This document shows, piece by piece, positions 1 through 10,107 of a stretch of DNA of 47,155 nucleotides. The stretch is from Oceanibaculum pacificum (GTDB lineage: Bacteria; Pseudomonadota; Alphaproteobacteria; Oceanibaculales; Oceanibaculaceae). Under the pieces are notes generated by a model that worked only from the letters and a program-made list of their open reading frames with translations, had not been told where the DNA came from and did no database searches. The position numbers were made by a program, and so were the translations under genes. Where the stretch lies: NCBI RefSeq assembly GCF_001618175.1, contig NZ_LPXN01000098.1, positions 1-47,155 on the forward strand, read 5' to 3'. The stretch's first letter is position 1, and each line of letters begins with the position of its first letter.

Positions 1-30
1 CTCAGCATGAGGGTCACCAAGCTGCACCGG

Positions 31-113
31 GAACATCCTAAAGCGCCCTCACCTGAGGAAGCGTGCACCAGGCCGCACCACTGGAACGTCCTAAAGCACC
101 CTCCCCCTGAGGA
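31..113. repeat. Imperfect tandem repeat, intergenic repeat family
   Basis: Two copies of a roughly 30-base unit lie at 31-59 and 84-113, about 53 bases apart. Each runs from GAAC(A/G)TCCTAAAGC to CCTGAGGA. The second copy leads into a small hairpin (GCCCT, GAA, AGGGC) and the run GTCTCGAAGGGT. This CTGAGGA...TCTCGAAGGGT layout resembles repetitive intergenic elements common in alphaproteobacterial genomes; that family link is from memory. No gene is seen in 1-120. Confidence 0.5.
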
Positions 114-120
114 GCCCTGA

Positions 121-278
121 AAGGGCGTCTCGAAGGGTATGGCGGCACAAAAAACGACTTGCCGATTCGACAGAACACCGGAATCGCCCGCACCGAAGGC
201 AAACGCGCGCTCTTGAAAGCGCTCGAAGAAAAGGCCCGCGGCGCTGGCCGCGAGCCCCTCTTCAAGGCGCAACACTAA
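121..278 (+). pseudogene. Open 3' tail without a start codon, possible gene remnant
   Basis: A frame is open from the stop at 118-120 to TAA at 276-278. It has no ATG or GTG; the first usable start would be TTG at 159. The last 27 or so residues (GKRALLKALEEKARG and on to FKAQH) have protein-like composition, rich in Lys, Glu and Ala as in a helical C-terminus. The frame emerges from the repeat at 31-120. I do not recognise the protein. It could be the end of a gene cut by the repeat, or chance coding potential in GC-rich DNA. Confidence 0.2.
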
Positions 279-285
279 GCCTGCC

Positions 286-708
286 TTACGCCACGCTCAG
301 CCGGACGTCGATGTTGCCCTTGGTGGCGTGCGAGTAGGGACACACGATGTGGGCCTTCTGCACCAGATCCTCGGCGATTTTCTTGTCGACGCCCGGAATG
401 GCGATCTTCAACGCCACGTCGATGCCGAAGCCCTGGCCGTCGTCGCGCGCGCCGATGCCGACGGTGGCGGTGACGCTGGTGTCTTCCGGCACCTTCACCT
501 TCTCCTTGCCGGCGACGAATTTCAGCGCCCCCAGGAAGCAGGCCGAATAGCCGGTGGCGAACAGCTGCTCCGGGTTGGTGCCGTCGCCGCCCGCGCCGCC
601 CAGCTCCTTCGGGGTGGAGAGCTTCACGGCGAGCGTGCCGTCCTTGGTGCCCGACTTGCCGTCGCGGCCGCCCGTGGCGGTGGCTTCCGTCGAATACAGA
701 ACCTTCAT
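286..708 (-). CDS. ohr: Organic hydroperoxide resistance protein Ohr
   Basis: Cytoplasmic thiol peroxidase of the Ohr/OsmC family, which reduces organic and fatty-acid hydroperoxides using dihydrolipoamide. The 140 aa match the usual Ohr length. The two redox cysteines are visible: Cys57 in YSACFLGAL (peroxidatic) and Cys123 in VCPYSHAT (resolving). The Arg15 and Glu47 that normally shape the active site are also present at the expected spacing. The ATG at 706-708 has an AAAGGAGT ribosome site just upstream. It is divergent from the MarR-type regulator at 887 and shares a 178-base promoter region with it, the classic ohr-ohrR arrangement. Expression is therefore likely induced by organic peroxides through loss of OhrR binding. 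OsmC is the alternative family name, but the CPYSHAT motif favours Ohr. Confidence 0.96.
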   Translation of the reverse strand: MKVLYSTEATATGGRDGKSGTKDGTLAVKLSTPKELGGAGGDGTNPEQLFATGYSACFLGALKFVAGKEKVKVPEDTSVTATVGIGARDDGQGFGIDVALKIAIPGVDKKIAEDLVQKAHIVCPYSHATKGNIDVRLSVA

Positions 709-761
709 GATCGATACTCCTTTTCGCGTGAGAGGGAATGCGTGGACCGTTTATGTAAGCG

Positions 762-790
762 ACCATACGCTTGAATTTTAGATTGTGCAA
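762..790 (-). promoter_or_regulatory. Promoter of ohr
   Basis: On the minus strand, TTGCAC (785-790) and TATGGT (762-767) are separated by exactly 17 bases and lie about 55 bases before the ohr ATG. The -35 lies inside the palindrome at 780-810, so a repressor bound there would block RNA polymerase. Confidence 0.6.
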
Positions 791-798
791 AATATAAT
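771..798 (+). promoter_or_regulatory. Promoter of ohrR
   Basis: On the plus strand, TTGAAT (771-776) and a perfect TATAAT (793-798) are separated by 16 bases, about 90 bases before the ohrR ATG. The -10 lies inside the palindrome at 780-810, suggesting autorepression. A second weaker candidate is TTGCCC (826-831) with TTATCA (849-854), spacing 17. Confidence 0.55.
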
Positions 799-810
799 TT
801 TATAAAATCT
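780..810. promoter_or_regulatory. Imperfect palindrome, likely OhrR operator
   Basis: A 31-base AT-rich palindrome centred on base 795: 11 of 15 base pairs match, with arms AGATT/AATCT and AAAAT/ATTTT. It overlaps the -35 of ohr and the -10 of ohrR. OhrR proteins are known to bind AT-rich palindromes between these genes. That this is the operator is inferred from position and symmetry. Confidence 0.6.
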
Positions 811-886
811 TTTTGCCGACAATCCTTGCCCCCCAGGCTGCCGATCCCTTATCAGTAGAGGGCGCAGGCGACTGGAAGAGGCAGAC

Positions 887-1354
887 ATGACGCAGAACAC
901 TCCCCTGAATCAGCCGGATTATCTGGCGCTGGGCAGCCAGCTCTGCTTTGCCGCCTATTCCACCGCGCATGCCTTCAACCGGCTGTACCGGCCGCTGCTG
1001 GAGCGGCTGGGCCTGACCTATCCGCAATATCTGGTGATGCTGGTGCTGTGGGAGCGCGATGGCCGGCCGGTGCGGGAGATCGGCGAGAAGCTGTTCCTCG
1101 ATTCTGGCACCCTCACCCCGCTGCTGAAACGGCTGGAAGCGGCCGGCCGCATCACCCGCACCCGCGACCCCGCCGACGAGCGCCAGGTGCTGATCCGCCT
1201 GACCGAGGAGGGCCGCGGCCTGCGCGCCGCCGCCCAGGGCATCCCGCCGGAAATCGGCCGCGCCGCCGGCTGCTCGCCGGAAGAGCTGACCGCCCTGAAG
1301 GACGCGCTGACCGCGCTGCGGGACCGGATCGACGCGCATCTGGAGCGGCTGTAG
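887..1354 (+). CDS. ohrR: OhrR, MarR-family organic peroxide sensor
   Basis: DNA-binding repressor of 155 aa with a MarR winged helix (about residues 45-115; the DPADERQ wing lies near 94-100). The peroxide-sensing Cys20 sits in the N-terminal helix ([10 protein letters not shown]). Tyr34 and Tyr45 are placed as in OhrR proteins, where tyrosines hydrogen-bond the reactive cysteine. A second Cys129 (AAGCSPEE) matches the resolving cysteine of the two-cysteine OhrR type, so oxidation should give an intersubunit disulfide. The family represses ohr and itself until oxidised by organic hydroperoxide. The divergent neighbour ohr and the shared palindrome support this role. The start is the ATG following a run of purines (GGAAGAGGCAGAC). 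Confidence 0.94.
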   Translation: MTQNTPLNQPDYLALGSQLCFAAYSTAHAFNRLYRPLLERLGLTYPQYLVMLVLWERDGRPVREIGEKLFLDSGTLTPLLKRLEAAGRITRTRDPADERQVLIRLTEEGRGLRAAAQGIPPEIGRAAGCSPEELTALKDALTALRDRIDAHLERL

Positions 1355-1380
1355 CCCCGGCCGAAAAATTCCGTCGCGCG

Positions 1381-1407
1381 TGTCACATTCCGCCCCTCTG
1401 TCTCGTC
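1381..1407 (+). promoter_or_regulatory. ECF41-type promoter of the CMD-sigma operon
   Basis: TGTCACA (1381-1387) and CGTC (1404-1407) are separated by 16 bases, 43 bases before the ATG at 1451. This matches the reported ECF41 target consensus (TGTCACA in the -35, CGTC in the -10). The second gene of the operon encodes an ECF41 sigma, so the promoter is probably autoregulated. Confidence 0.75.
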
Positions 1408-1450
1408 AGGCAGGCATCGACCCTGTTCAACCCGACGAGAGGAAGCGAAA

Positions 1451-1909
1451 ATGACACCGCGTCTGAACAATCCGCACGGAATTGGCACCGGCCCGATCAA
1501 GGCCATGGTGGCGCTGGAGGGGGCCCTGTCGAAATGCAGCCTCGACCATGGGCTGCTGGAGCTGGTGAAGCTGCGGGCCTCGCAGATCAATGGCTGCGCC
1601 TTCTGCATCCACATGCATTCGACCTGGCTGCGCGCCTCCGGCGAGACCGAGATGCGCCTCTACATGCTGAACGCCTGGCGCGAATCCTCGCTCTACACGC
1701 CGCGCGAGCGTGCCGCCCTGGCCTGGACCGAAGCGCTGACCCTGCTTGCCGAAACCGGCGCGCCGGACGAGGATTACGCCCTGGTAAAGGCCGAGTTCAG
1801 CGAGGAGGAACAGGTGGACCTGACCATCGCCATCGGCGCCATCAATGTGTGGAACCGGCTGCAGGTCGGCTTCCGCGCCGCGCATCCGGTGGATAAGGCG
1901 GCCGCTTGA
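1451..1909 (+). CDS. Carboxymuconolactone decarboxylase (AhpD-like) family protein
   Basis: Small all-helical CMD/AhpD-fold protein of 152 aa. It carries the redox motif Cys49-x-x-Cys52-x-x-x-His56 (NGCAFCIHMHS), which in AhpD relays electrons to peroxiredoxin; the physiological substrate here is unknown. Start ATG has GAGGAAGCG upstream. The stop TGA overlaps the TTG start of the sigma factor gene (TTGA, 1906-1909), so the two are translationally coupled. CMD proteins are one of the standard partners of ECF41 sigma factors, and the gene lies directly behind an ECF41-type promoter. It is therefore probably the main output of this sigma factor. The CXXC motif suggests a thiol redox or peroxide-related function rather than true decarboxylation. 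Confidence 0.9.
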   Translation: MTPRLNNPHGIGTGPIKAMVALEGALSKCSLDHGLLELVKLRASQINGCAFCIHMHSTWLRASGETEMRLYMLNAWRESSLYTPRERAALAWTEALTLLAETGAPDEDYALVKAEFSEEEQVDLTIAIGAINVWNRLQVGFRAAHPVDKAAA

Positions 1910-2784
1910 CCGCGCAGGCCGCCCTGACCGGCCCGTTCGAGGCGCAGCGGCCAAGGCTGCTGCGTCTCGCCTACCGCATGCTGGGCTCCCGCGCGGACTC
2001 CGAGGATATCGTGCAGGAGGCCTGGCTGCGCTGGCAGGCCGCCGACCGCAGCGCCGTCGCGGAGCCGGCGGCCTATCTCAGCCGCATCGTGACAAGGCTG
2101 TGCCTGGATGCGCTGAAATCCGCCCGTGCCCGGCGCGAGACCTATATCGGCCCCTGGCTGCCGGAGCCGGTCGCCGAGCCGCCGGAGGAGGAGCCCCGCG
2201 CGGACGAGCTGACCCTGACCCTGATGCTGGCGCTGGAGCGGCTGTCGCCGCTGGAGCGCGCCGCCTTCCTGCTGCATGACGTGTTCGCCGTACCGCTGGG
2301 CGAGGTCGCGGCGACGCTGGAGCGCGAGCCGGCCGCCGTGCGCCAGCTGGCGTCACGCGCCCGAAGGCATGTGCGCGAAGCCCGACCGCGCTACCAGGTC
2401 GGGCGGGAGCAAGGGGAGCGGCTGGTCCGCGCCTTCTTCGACGCCTCCTCCAAGGGGGATGTGCAGAGCCTGAGCGCCCTGCTGGCCGAGGATGCGGTGC
2501 TGCACGCCGATGGCGGCGGCAAGGTGATCGCCTTCCACAACCCGATTATCGGGCTGGCGCGCATCCTGCGCCTCTATGCGGGCTTAAGCCGGAAATACAG
2601 CCCCGAGCAGATCGTGCTGCTGCGCCCGCTGCGCATCGACGGGCTGCCCGGCTATCTCAGCCGCGAACGCGACGGCATCCTGCAGACCACCGCCTTCGAC
2701 ATACGCGACGGCCGCATCGCCGCCATCTACATCACCCGCAACCCGGACAAGCTCGTAAGGTTGGTGGAGGAGGTGGGGGTATGA
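1906..2784 (+). CDS. ECF41-group RNA polymerase sigma factor (SigJ-like) with SnoaL-like tail
   Basis: Extracytoplasmic-function sigma factor of 292 aa. Residues 10-75 form region 2 and 105-160 form region 4. A long C-terminal NTF2/SnoaL-like extension occupies 165-292. Three group signatures are present: the linker GPWLPEP (82-88), DGGGK (202-206) and NPDKL (279-283). In ECF41 proteins the extension works in cis as a built-in switch instead of a separate anti-sigma factor, and none is found nearby. The start is TTG overlapping the CMD stop; no better start exists. Target genes are likely the CMD gene and itself, through the promoter at 1381-1407. The inducing signal is unknown. Confidence 0.93.
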   Translation: MTAQAALTGPFEAQRPRLLRLAYRMLGSRADSEDIVQEAWLRWQAADRSAVAEPAAYLSRIVTRLCLDALKSARARRETYIGPWLPEPVAEPPEEEPRADELTLTLMLALERLSPLERAAFLLHDVFAVPLGEVAATLEREPAAVRQLASRARRHVREARPRYQVGREQGERLVRAFFDASSKGDVQSLSALLAEDAVLHADGGGKVIAFHNPIIGLARILRLYAGLSRKYSPEQIVLLRPLRIDGLPGYLSRERDGILQTTAFDIRDGRIAAIYITRNPDKLVRLVEEVGV

Positions 2785-3001
2785 GAGGGGGGATGACACC
2801 TTATACCTACAGCGAACGGCAGTGATTGTGCATTGCTGCTAGCAATTTACACGGAATACAACGAGTTGCAGATAGCAAGACAAGAGGTGACGATGGCATG
2901 CTGAGCGGTTAGTATTAACCTAATGGTTGTAATGTCATGCATTTCACTCCCGCATGTCACGATGGCCTCCGTTCGCGAGGCGGAACCGGACGAATGCCAC
3001 C
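2785..3001. other. AT-rich intergenic region with two small inverted repeats
   Basis: This 217-base stretch before the ABC-3C module is the left flank of the low-GC block. It holds two perfect inverted repeats: ATTGCT-GCT-AGCAAT (2832-2846) and GGTTA-GTAT-TAACC (2907-2920). Either could be an operator. No convincing -35/-10 pair and no gene were found. An in-frame ATG at 2954 lacks a ribosome site. Confidence 0.4.
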
Positions 3002-3967
3002 ATGATGTACCGATATGAAGATCTAAGCGATGAACAGTTCGAGAGGCTGATCATCCTTCTATGCCGTCACTTACTCGGAACTTCGGTCAAGGGTTTCGCC
3101 AAAGGCCCCGATGGTGGTCGTGATGCAAAATTTGTTGGCACCGCCGAGATCCACCCAAGCAAGGCCGCCCCCTGGGTTGGTACGACCATCATCCAGGCCA
3201 AGCACACCAACGGCTACAACAAGCATTTCAGCGAATCCGATTTCTATAGCGCTGGTTCGGTTCATACGGTTATTGCGGAGGAAGTGCCGCGCATTCGGAA
3301 GCTTCGCGATGCGGGGCAGATCGACCATTATCTTTTGTTCGCCAATCGCAGGCTCGCCGGCAATGCAGACCAAGTGATCACGGCGCACATTGCTAAAGAA
3401 TGCGGTCTTCCAGAGGCGTCGATTTATCTGTGCGGGGTTGAGCGCCTCGAGTTATGGCTAAAGGAATTTCCCGAGGTGGCCAAGCTCGCCCAGCTTGATC
3501 CTGTAGATTCACCGCTGATCGTCTCGCCGGACGAGCTCGCGCTGGTGGTTCAGGCATTCGCCAGTCATGATGCCGAGATCGCCGAGGTGCTGGATGCACC
3601 GCCGGGTGAACGTACCAGCTATGAGAAGAAGAATGAGATCAACAGCATGTCGGCGGAATATGCTAAAGAGCAGCGTAGGCGCTACTTGAAAGATACTGCG
3701 CAGATTCGTACCTTCCTGGCCGCACCGGAAAATCTTGGCATCCTAAAGTCGTACGAAGCTGCAGTCGAAGAATTCCAATTTAAGATCATTGCCAAACGCA
3801 AAGAATATCAGAATTTTGACGCGGTGATGAACTATCTGATCGACCTGCTATTTGAGCGTGATCCAGTGCTGCGCCAGACAAAGCATAAACGTCTAACGCG
3901 CGCTCTGGTATTCTATATGTACTGGAACTGCGACATCGGGAAGGTGGCTGATGCTGAGGCCCAGTAA
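3002..3967 (+). CDS. ABC-3C system effector with PD-(D/E)xK-like nuclease domain
   Basis: Predicted DNA-cutting effector of an ABC-three-component conflict system. With the start at ATG 3002 it is 321 aa. The N-terminal 100 or so residues contain the restriction-endonuclease signature: GPDGGRD (Asp41) followed by W-x-x-x-x-I-I-Q-A-K (Gln65, Lys67), a D...QxK form as in Mrr/Cap4-like nucleases. The rest is mostly helical, with a charged stretch near 200-290, and is probably the interface with partners. The upstream in-frame ATG at 2954 would add 16 residues of no family character and has no ribosome site, so 3002 is preferred, though its own site is weak. The 3' end overlaps the next gene by 17 bases. 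GC content is well below that of the flanking genes, pointing to transfer. The Lamassu LmuA nuclease is a related arrangement. Confidence 0.75.
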   Translation: MMYRYEDLSDEQFERLIILLCRHLLGTSVKGFAKGPDGGRDAKFVGTAEIHPSKAAPWVGTTIIQAKHTNGYNKHFSESDFYSAGSVHTVIAEEVPRIRKLRDAGQIDHYLLFANRRLAGNADQVITAHIAKECGLPEASIYLCGVERLELWLKEFPEVAKLAQLDPVDSPLIVSPDELALVVQAFASHDAEIAEVLDAPPGERTSYEKKNEINSMSAEYAKEQRRRYLKDTAQIRTFLAAPENLGILKSYEAAVEEFQFKIIAKRKEYQNFDAVMNYLIDLLFERDPVLRQTKHKRLTRALVFYMYWNCDIGKVADAEAQ

Positions 3968-4199
3968 ACACGCACACCCTGACCGCACCGTTATCAACGT
4001 CGCCTTACTGTTGCTTATGCAGCTGAGGACAAAGCGACTTTGCGACTATAATTCACTTTTCACATATGCGCGCAAGGCTGTTGTCGGCGGCGACGTGCTT
4101 TTCTTGCCGTCGCTAAATTTCCTCTACCTTATGGGGTTGGTTGAATACCACCCCAAGACCGATGCATTTGAATATGTTGGCCAGAATGAAGCCATCTAA
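3951..4199 (+). CDS. ABC-3C middle component
   Basis: Small 82 aa protein joining the effector and the ATPase of the module. Its sequence begins MLRPSKHAHPDRTVINVA and contains LFLPSLNFLYLMGLVEYH, a pattern I associate with the MC6-type middle component of ABC-3C systems. It looks like a small winged-helix-type fold, but this is not certain from sequence. The start ATG overlaps the nuclease gene by 17 bases and has GGGAAGG upstream. The 3' end overlaps the ATPase gene by 14 bases, so all three genes are translated as one tightly coupled unit. It shares the low GC of its neighbours. The function within such systems is presumed to be a bridge or adaptor; no catalytic motif is visible. Confidence 0.7.
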   Translation: MLRPSKHAHPDRTVINVALLLLMQLRTKRLCDYNSLFTYARKAVVGGDVLFLPSLNFLYLMGLVEYHPKTDAFEYVGQNEAI

Positions 4200-5979
4200 A
4201 CTCTATTCGAACAAACCCGACATTTTCGTGCCCATTGAGTTTACGCCTGAACTCAATGTTGTGCTCGCCGAAATTCGCCTGCCAGAGAATCGTAACAGAG
4301 ATACGCATAATCTGGGCAAAACAACGCTCGGCAGGTTGCTCGATTTTTGTTTTCTAGCAGGCCGCGATTCTAAATTCTTCCTTTTCAAGCATTTAGATCG
4401 TTTCCGCAACTTCGTATTCTTCCTAGAAATCGAGCTCGCCCAAGGCAGTTATGTGACCGTCCGGCGCGGAGTCGAAGAGGCAAGCAAGATCGCCTTCAAG
4501 AAACATGCTGCACGCCACAGGGACTATACGTCGCTTCCAGACAGAGAATGGGACCATGTCGACCTGCCGTTCGACCGAGCCAAAGAGTTGCTCGATAGCC
4601 TGCTCGACTGGCGGTCGCTCAAGCCTTGGCATTACCGCAAAGGGCTTGGCTATTTCCTGCGGTCGCAGAGCGATTTCGGCGATGTGTTTCAGCTAGGAAA
4701 ATTTGCCAACAAACATGCTGACTGGAAGCCCTTTCTCGCCCATATCCTTGGGTTCAACGCCGCTATCATCGCAAGTCACTACGAGAAGGCAGAGGCGCTC
4801 GAAGATAAACAGAGCAAGGTCGCCACAGTCCGCCAGGAAATGGGAGGAGACTTCGAGGATGCGAGCAAGATCGACGGTATCTTGCAGTTGAAGCGCCAAG
4901 AAGTAGACAAGAAGCAGCAACTGCTCGACGCATTTGATTTCCGTGCGCAGGACAAGGCCGACACCAAGCAAGTGGTCGATCAGATTGATGAGCGGATCGC
5001 CACACTCAATGCGCAGCGATACTCGCTTATGCAAAATCGCAAAAAAGTCATCGCCTCACTCGAAGAAGATCAAATCCTGTTCGATCCCGAAGATGCGAGA
5101 GCAATGTTTGAGGAAGCTGGCGTTCTATTTTCTGGCCAGGTGAAGAAGGATTTCGAGCAGCTCATCGCCTTCAACAAGGCTATCACTGAGGAGCGTTACG
5201 GCTATCTAGTCGAAGAACGCTCGGAGATAGAGGCCGAACTCAAGACTATCAACAGCGAGTTGAACGCGCTTGGAAAGCGCCGCTCGGAGATGTTGTCGTT
5301 CCTGAGTGCAACTGATTCATTTGCCAAATATAAGCGGCTATCGGGGGAGTTAGTGACGCTACGCGCTGACATCGAAACCCTAGAGCGGCAGCGCGAATTC
5401 ATCCACCGTCTCCAGCAACTGCGGACCGAAATCCGCACGTTGTCTGAAGAGAAAATTCACCTCCAGTCCGAGATCGAGGCTGATGTCGAAGCACGAAGCG
5501 CCGATAAGGACAGCCTATTCTCGTCTATCCGGCTGTACTTCAACGAAATCGTAGAGGAAGTGATCGGCAGAAAGGCACTGCTCAGTGTCGGCGTCAACCA
5601 GCAGGGTCATCTAGAATTCGGAGCCGAACTACTCGACGAAGCTGGGAATGCCACCAGCGCCGATCGTGGTCACACCTACAAGAAACTTCTGTGCATCGCC
5701 TTCGACCTAGCAGTGCTACGCGCGCATCTGGAAGACCAATTTCCTCGCTTTGCCTATCATGATGGCGTTTTCGAATCGCTTGATGACCGTAAGAAAGAAA
5801 ATCTCCTCGCCGTGATTAGGCGCTATACTGCACTCGGCATCCAGTCGATCATCACTCTGATCGACTCGGACATGCCGAAAATAAGTACTACTGATCCTCT
5901 TTTCACGTCTGACGAGATTATTTTACTGCTCCACGATGAAGGTGAAAGTGGCAGACTCTTCAAGATGAGAAGTTGGTGA
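4186..5979 (+). CDS. ABC-3C coiled-coil ATPase with DUF2326-like C-terminus
   Basis: SMC/Rad50-like ABC ATPase, the sensor or motor of the module. From ATG 4186 it is 597 aa. An N-terminal P-loop half has the short Walker A NLGKTT (42-47, Lys45). A long coiled coil spans about 195-445, rich in Glu, Lys, Leu and Gln. The C-terminal half has a signature-like TSADRGHTYKKLL (from 490) and a Walker B/D-loop-like YHDGVFESLDD (from about 524), which is the DUF2326-type end. The frame stays open upstream to TTG 4141, but those 15 residues lie inside the middle-component gene and look non-native. Such ATPases are thought to recognise unusual DNA structures or ends and license the nuclease. The ATP hinge is short, unlike true SMC proteins. 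No inactivating change was seen. Confidence 0.8.
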   Translation: MKPSKLYSNKPDIFVPIEFTPELNVVLAEIRLPENRNRDTHNLGKTTLGRLLDFCFLAGRDSKFFLFKHLDRFRNFVFFLEIELAQGSYVTVRRGVEEASKIAFKKHAARHRDYTSLPDREWDHVDLPFDRAKELLDSLLDWRSLKPWHYRKGLGYFLRSQSDFGDVFQLGKFANKHADWKPFLAHILGFNAAIIASHYEKAEALEDKQSKVATVRQEMGGDFEDASKIDGILQLKRQEVDKKQQLLDAFDFRAQDKADTKQVVDQIDERIATLNAQRYSLMQNRKKVIASLEEDQILFDPEDARAMFEEAGVLFSGQVKKDFEQLIAFNKAITEERYGYLVEERSEIEAELKTINSELNALGKRRSEMLSFLSATDSFAKYKRLSGELVTLRADIETLERQREFIHRLQQLRTEIRTLSEEKIHLQSEIEADVEARSADKDSLFSSIRLYFNEIVEEVIGRKALLSVGVNQQGHLEFGAELLDEAGNATSADRGHTYKKLLCIAFDLAVLRAHLEDQFPRFAYHDGVFESLDDRKKENLLAVIRRYTALGIQSIITLIDSDMPKISTTDPLFTSDEIILLLHDEGESGRLFKMRSW

Positions 5980-6173
5980 CAAAACCCTCACTACCCTTGA
6001 AGAAAACCATTTTGGAGACCGCCGTGCCCCCCGAGGGCAGACTACGGCTCGGCACAGCGCTGGCAGAGATGAGCCGCAAGATCGGCATCACCAACGCCGA
6101 TATCGAGGCGCTGGAGCAAAGCATCGAACAGGTCCGCGACCGCCGCCCGGCCGAACCCTTCAGGTTCGAATGA
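5976..6173 (+). CDS. Small coupled ORF downstream of the ABC-3C module, unknown
   Basis: A 65-residue frame starts at GTG 5976, overlapping the ATPase stop as GTGA; TTG 5973 is the alternative. I do not recognise it. The first 15 or so codons are AT-rich like the module, whereas from about 6020 (AVPPEGRLRL...) the DNA is GC-rich like the host. The frame therefore spans the right edge of the low-GC block and may be a chimera of a host gene tail and island sequence. The C-terminus (VRDRRPAEPFRFE) vaguely resembles the ends of small antitoxin-like proteins, but no toxin gene follows; the next gene, guaA, is convergent. It could be a fourth module member, a truncated host gene, or untranslated. 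Confidence 0.4.
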   Translation: MTKPSLPLKKTILETAVPPEGRLRLGTALAEMSRKIGITNADIEALEQSIEQVRDRRPAEPFRFE

Positions 6174-6241
6174 CCGGGAGCGTTGGATGAGCCTGTCCGG
6201 TATGCCTTATCCGCCCTCGACCTGGACGGCCTAAGCCCCCC

Positions 6242-7789
6242 TCACTCCCACTCGATGGTTCCGGGGGGCTTGGAGGTGATGTCGTAGGTCACGCGGTTGA
6301 CGCCCTTCACCTCGTTGATGATGCGGGTGGCGGCGCGCGACAGGAATTCCATGTCGAAATGGTAGAAGTCGGCGGTCATGCCATCGACCGAGGTGACGGC
6401 GCGCAGCGCGCAGACGAACTCGTAGGTCCGACCGTCGCCCATCACGCCGACGGTCTGCACCGGCAGCAGCACGGCGAAGGCCTGCCAGATCGCGTCATAC
6501 AGGCCGGCCTTGCGGATCTCGTCGAGATAGACCGCATCGGCCTGGCGCAATATGTCCAGCTTCTCGCGCGTCACGCCGCCGGGGCAGCGGATGGCGAGGC
6601 CCGGCCCCGGGAAGGGGTGGCGGCCGACGAAGCGGTCGGGCAGGCCCAGCTCGCGGCCCAGCGCGCGCACCTCGTCCTTGAACAGCTCGCGCAGCGGTTC
6701 CACCAGCTTCATGTTCATGCGCGCGGGCAGGCCGCCGACATTATGGTGCGACTTGATGGTCACGCTGGGGCCGCCGGTGAAGGAGACGCTCTCGATCACA
6801 TCCGGGTAGAGCGTGCCCTGGGCCAGGAAGTCGGCGCCGCCGATCTTCTTCGCCTCGGCCTCGAACACGTCGATGAACAGCTTGCCGATGGTCTTGCGCT
6901 TCACCTCCGGGTCGCTCTGGCCTTCCAGCGCGCCGATGAAGGTGTCGCTGGCATCCACATGCACCAGCGGGATGTTGTAATGGTCGCGGAACATGGTCAC
7001 GACCTCTTCCGCCTCGTTCAGGCGCATCAGGCCGTGATCGACGAACACGCAGGTCAGCTGGTCGCCGATGGCCTCGTGGATCAGGATCGCCGCCACCGAG
7101 GAATCCACGCCGCCGGACAGGCCGCAGATCACCCGGCCAGCGCCGACCTGTTTGCGGATCGCCTCCACCGCCTGCTGGCGGAACGCGGCCATGGTCCAGT
7201 CGCCCTTGCAGCCGGCGACGTTCAGCACGAAATTATGGATCAGCTTCGCGCCGTCCGGCGTGTGCACCACCTCCGGGTGGAACATCAGGCCGTAATAGTG
7301 CCGCCCCTCATCCTCGATCAGCGCATAGGGCGCGTTCTGCGACACGCCCTTCACCTTGAAGCCGGGGGGAAGCTGGGTGATGCGGTCGCCATGGCTCATC
7401 CACACCGTGTGCTTCTCGCCCGGCGCCCAGACGCCGTCGAACAGGCCGGAGGGCGCCTTCACATCCAGCAGCGCGCGGCCGAATTCGCGGTGATGGCCGC
7501 TCTCCACCGTGCCGCCCAGTTGGGCCGCCATGGTCATCTGGCCATAGCAGATGCCGAGCAGCGGCACGCCCATGTCGAACACCAGCTGCGGCGCGCGGGG
7601 GCTGCCCTCCTCCGCCGGGCTGGCCGGCCCGCCGGACAGGATGATCGCCTTGGGCCCAAACTCCCGGATGCGGGCGGGATCGACATTGAAGGGGAATATC
7701 TCGCAATAGACGCCGGCCTCGCGCACCCGCCGGGCGATGAGCTGCGTGACCTGGCTGCCGAAATCGAGGATCAGGATGCGGTCTGTCAT
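6242..7789 (-). CDS. guaA: GMP synthase (glutamine-hydrolysing)
   Basis: Converts XMP to GMP with ATP and glutamine, the last step of guanine nucleotide synthesis. The 515 aa match the family length. The class I amidotransferase domain (about 1-195) has nucleophile Cys81 (GICYGQ) with His171 and Glu173 (HPEVVH). The ATP-pyrophosphatase domain has the P-loop SGGVDSS (225-231). The C-terminal dimerisation domain ends in the conserved PPGTIEWE. It is the last gene of a minus-strand run with guaB, separated from it by a GNAT gene. It lies convergent to the small ORF at 5976. All key residues are intact. Confidence 0.98.
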   Translation of the reverse strand: MTDRILILDFGSQVTQLIARRVREAGVYCEIFPFNVDPARIREFGPKAIILSGGPASPAEEGSPRAPQLVFDMGVPLLGICYGQMTMAAQLGGTVESGHHREFGRALLDVKAPSGLFDGVWAPGEKHTVWMSHGDRITQLPPGFKVKGVSQNAPYALIEDEGRHYYGLMFHPEVVHTPDGAKLIHNFVLNVAGCKGDWTMAAFRQQAVEAIRKQVGAGRVICGLSGGVDSSVAAILIHEAIGDQLTCVFVDHGLMRLNEAEEVVTMFRDHYNIPLVHVDASDTFIGALEGQSDPEVKRKTIGKLFIDVFEAEAKKIGGADFLAQGTLYPDVIESVSFTGGPSVTIKSHHNVGGLPARMNMKLVEPLRELFKDEVRALGRELGLPDRFVGRHPFPGPGLAIRCPGGVTREKLDILRQADAVYLDEIRKAGLYDAIWQAFAVLLPVQTVGVMGDGRTYEFVCALRAVTSVDGMTADFYHFDMEFLSRAATRIINEVKGVNRVTYDITSKPPGTIEWE

Positions 7790-7816
7790 GGCGGGCTGCT
7801 CGCTACTCGCTCTGGG

Positions 7817-10107
<2,291 letters not shown>

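Noticed and set aside
2785-6175. Prophage or integrative element with attachment repeats
   Set aside because: No integrase, recombinase, phage gene or flanking direct repeat was found by eye; only the GC drop and the conflict module support transfer.
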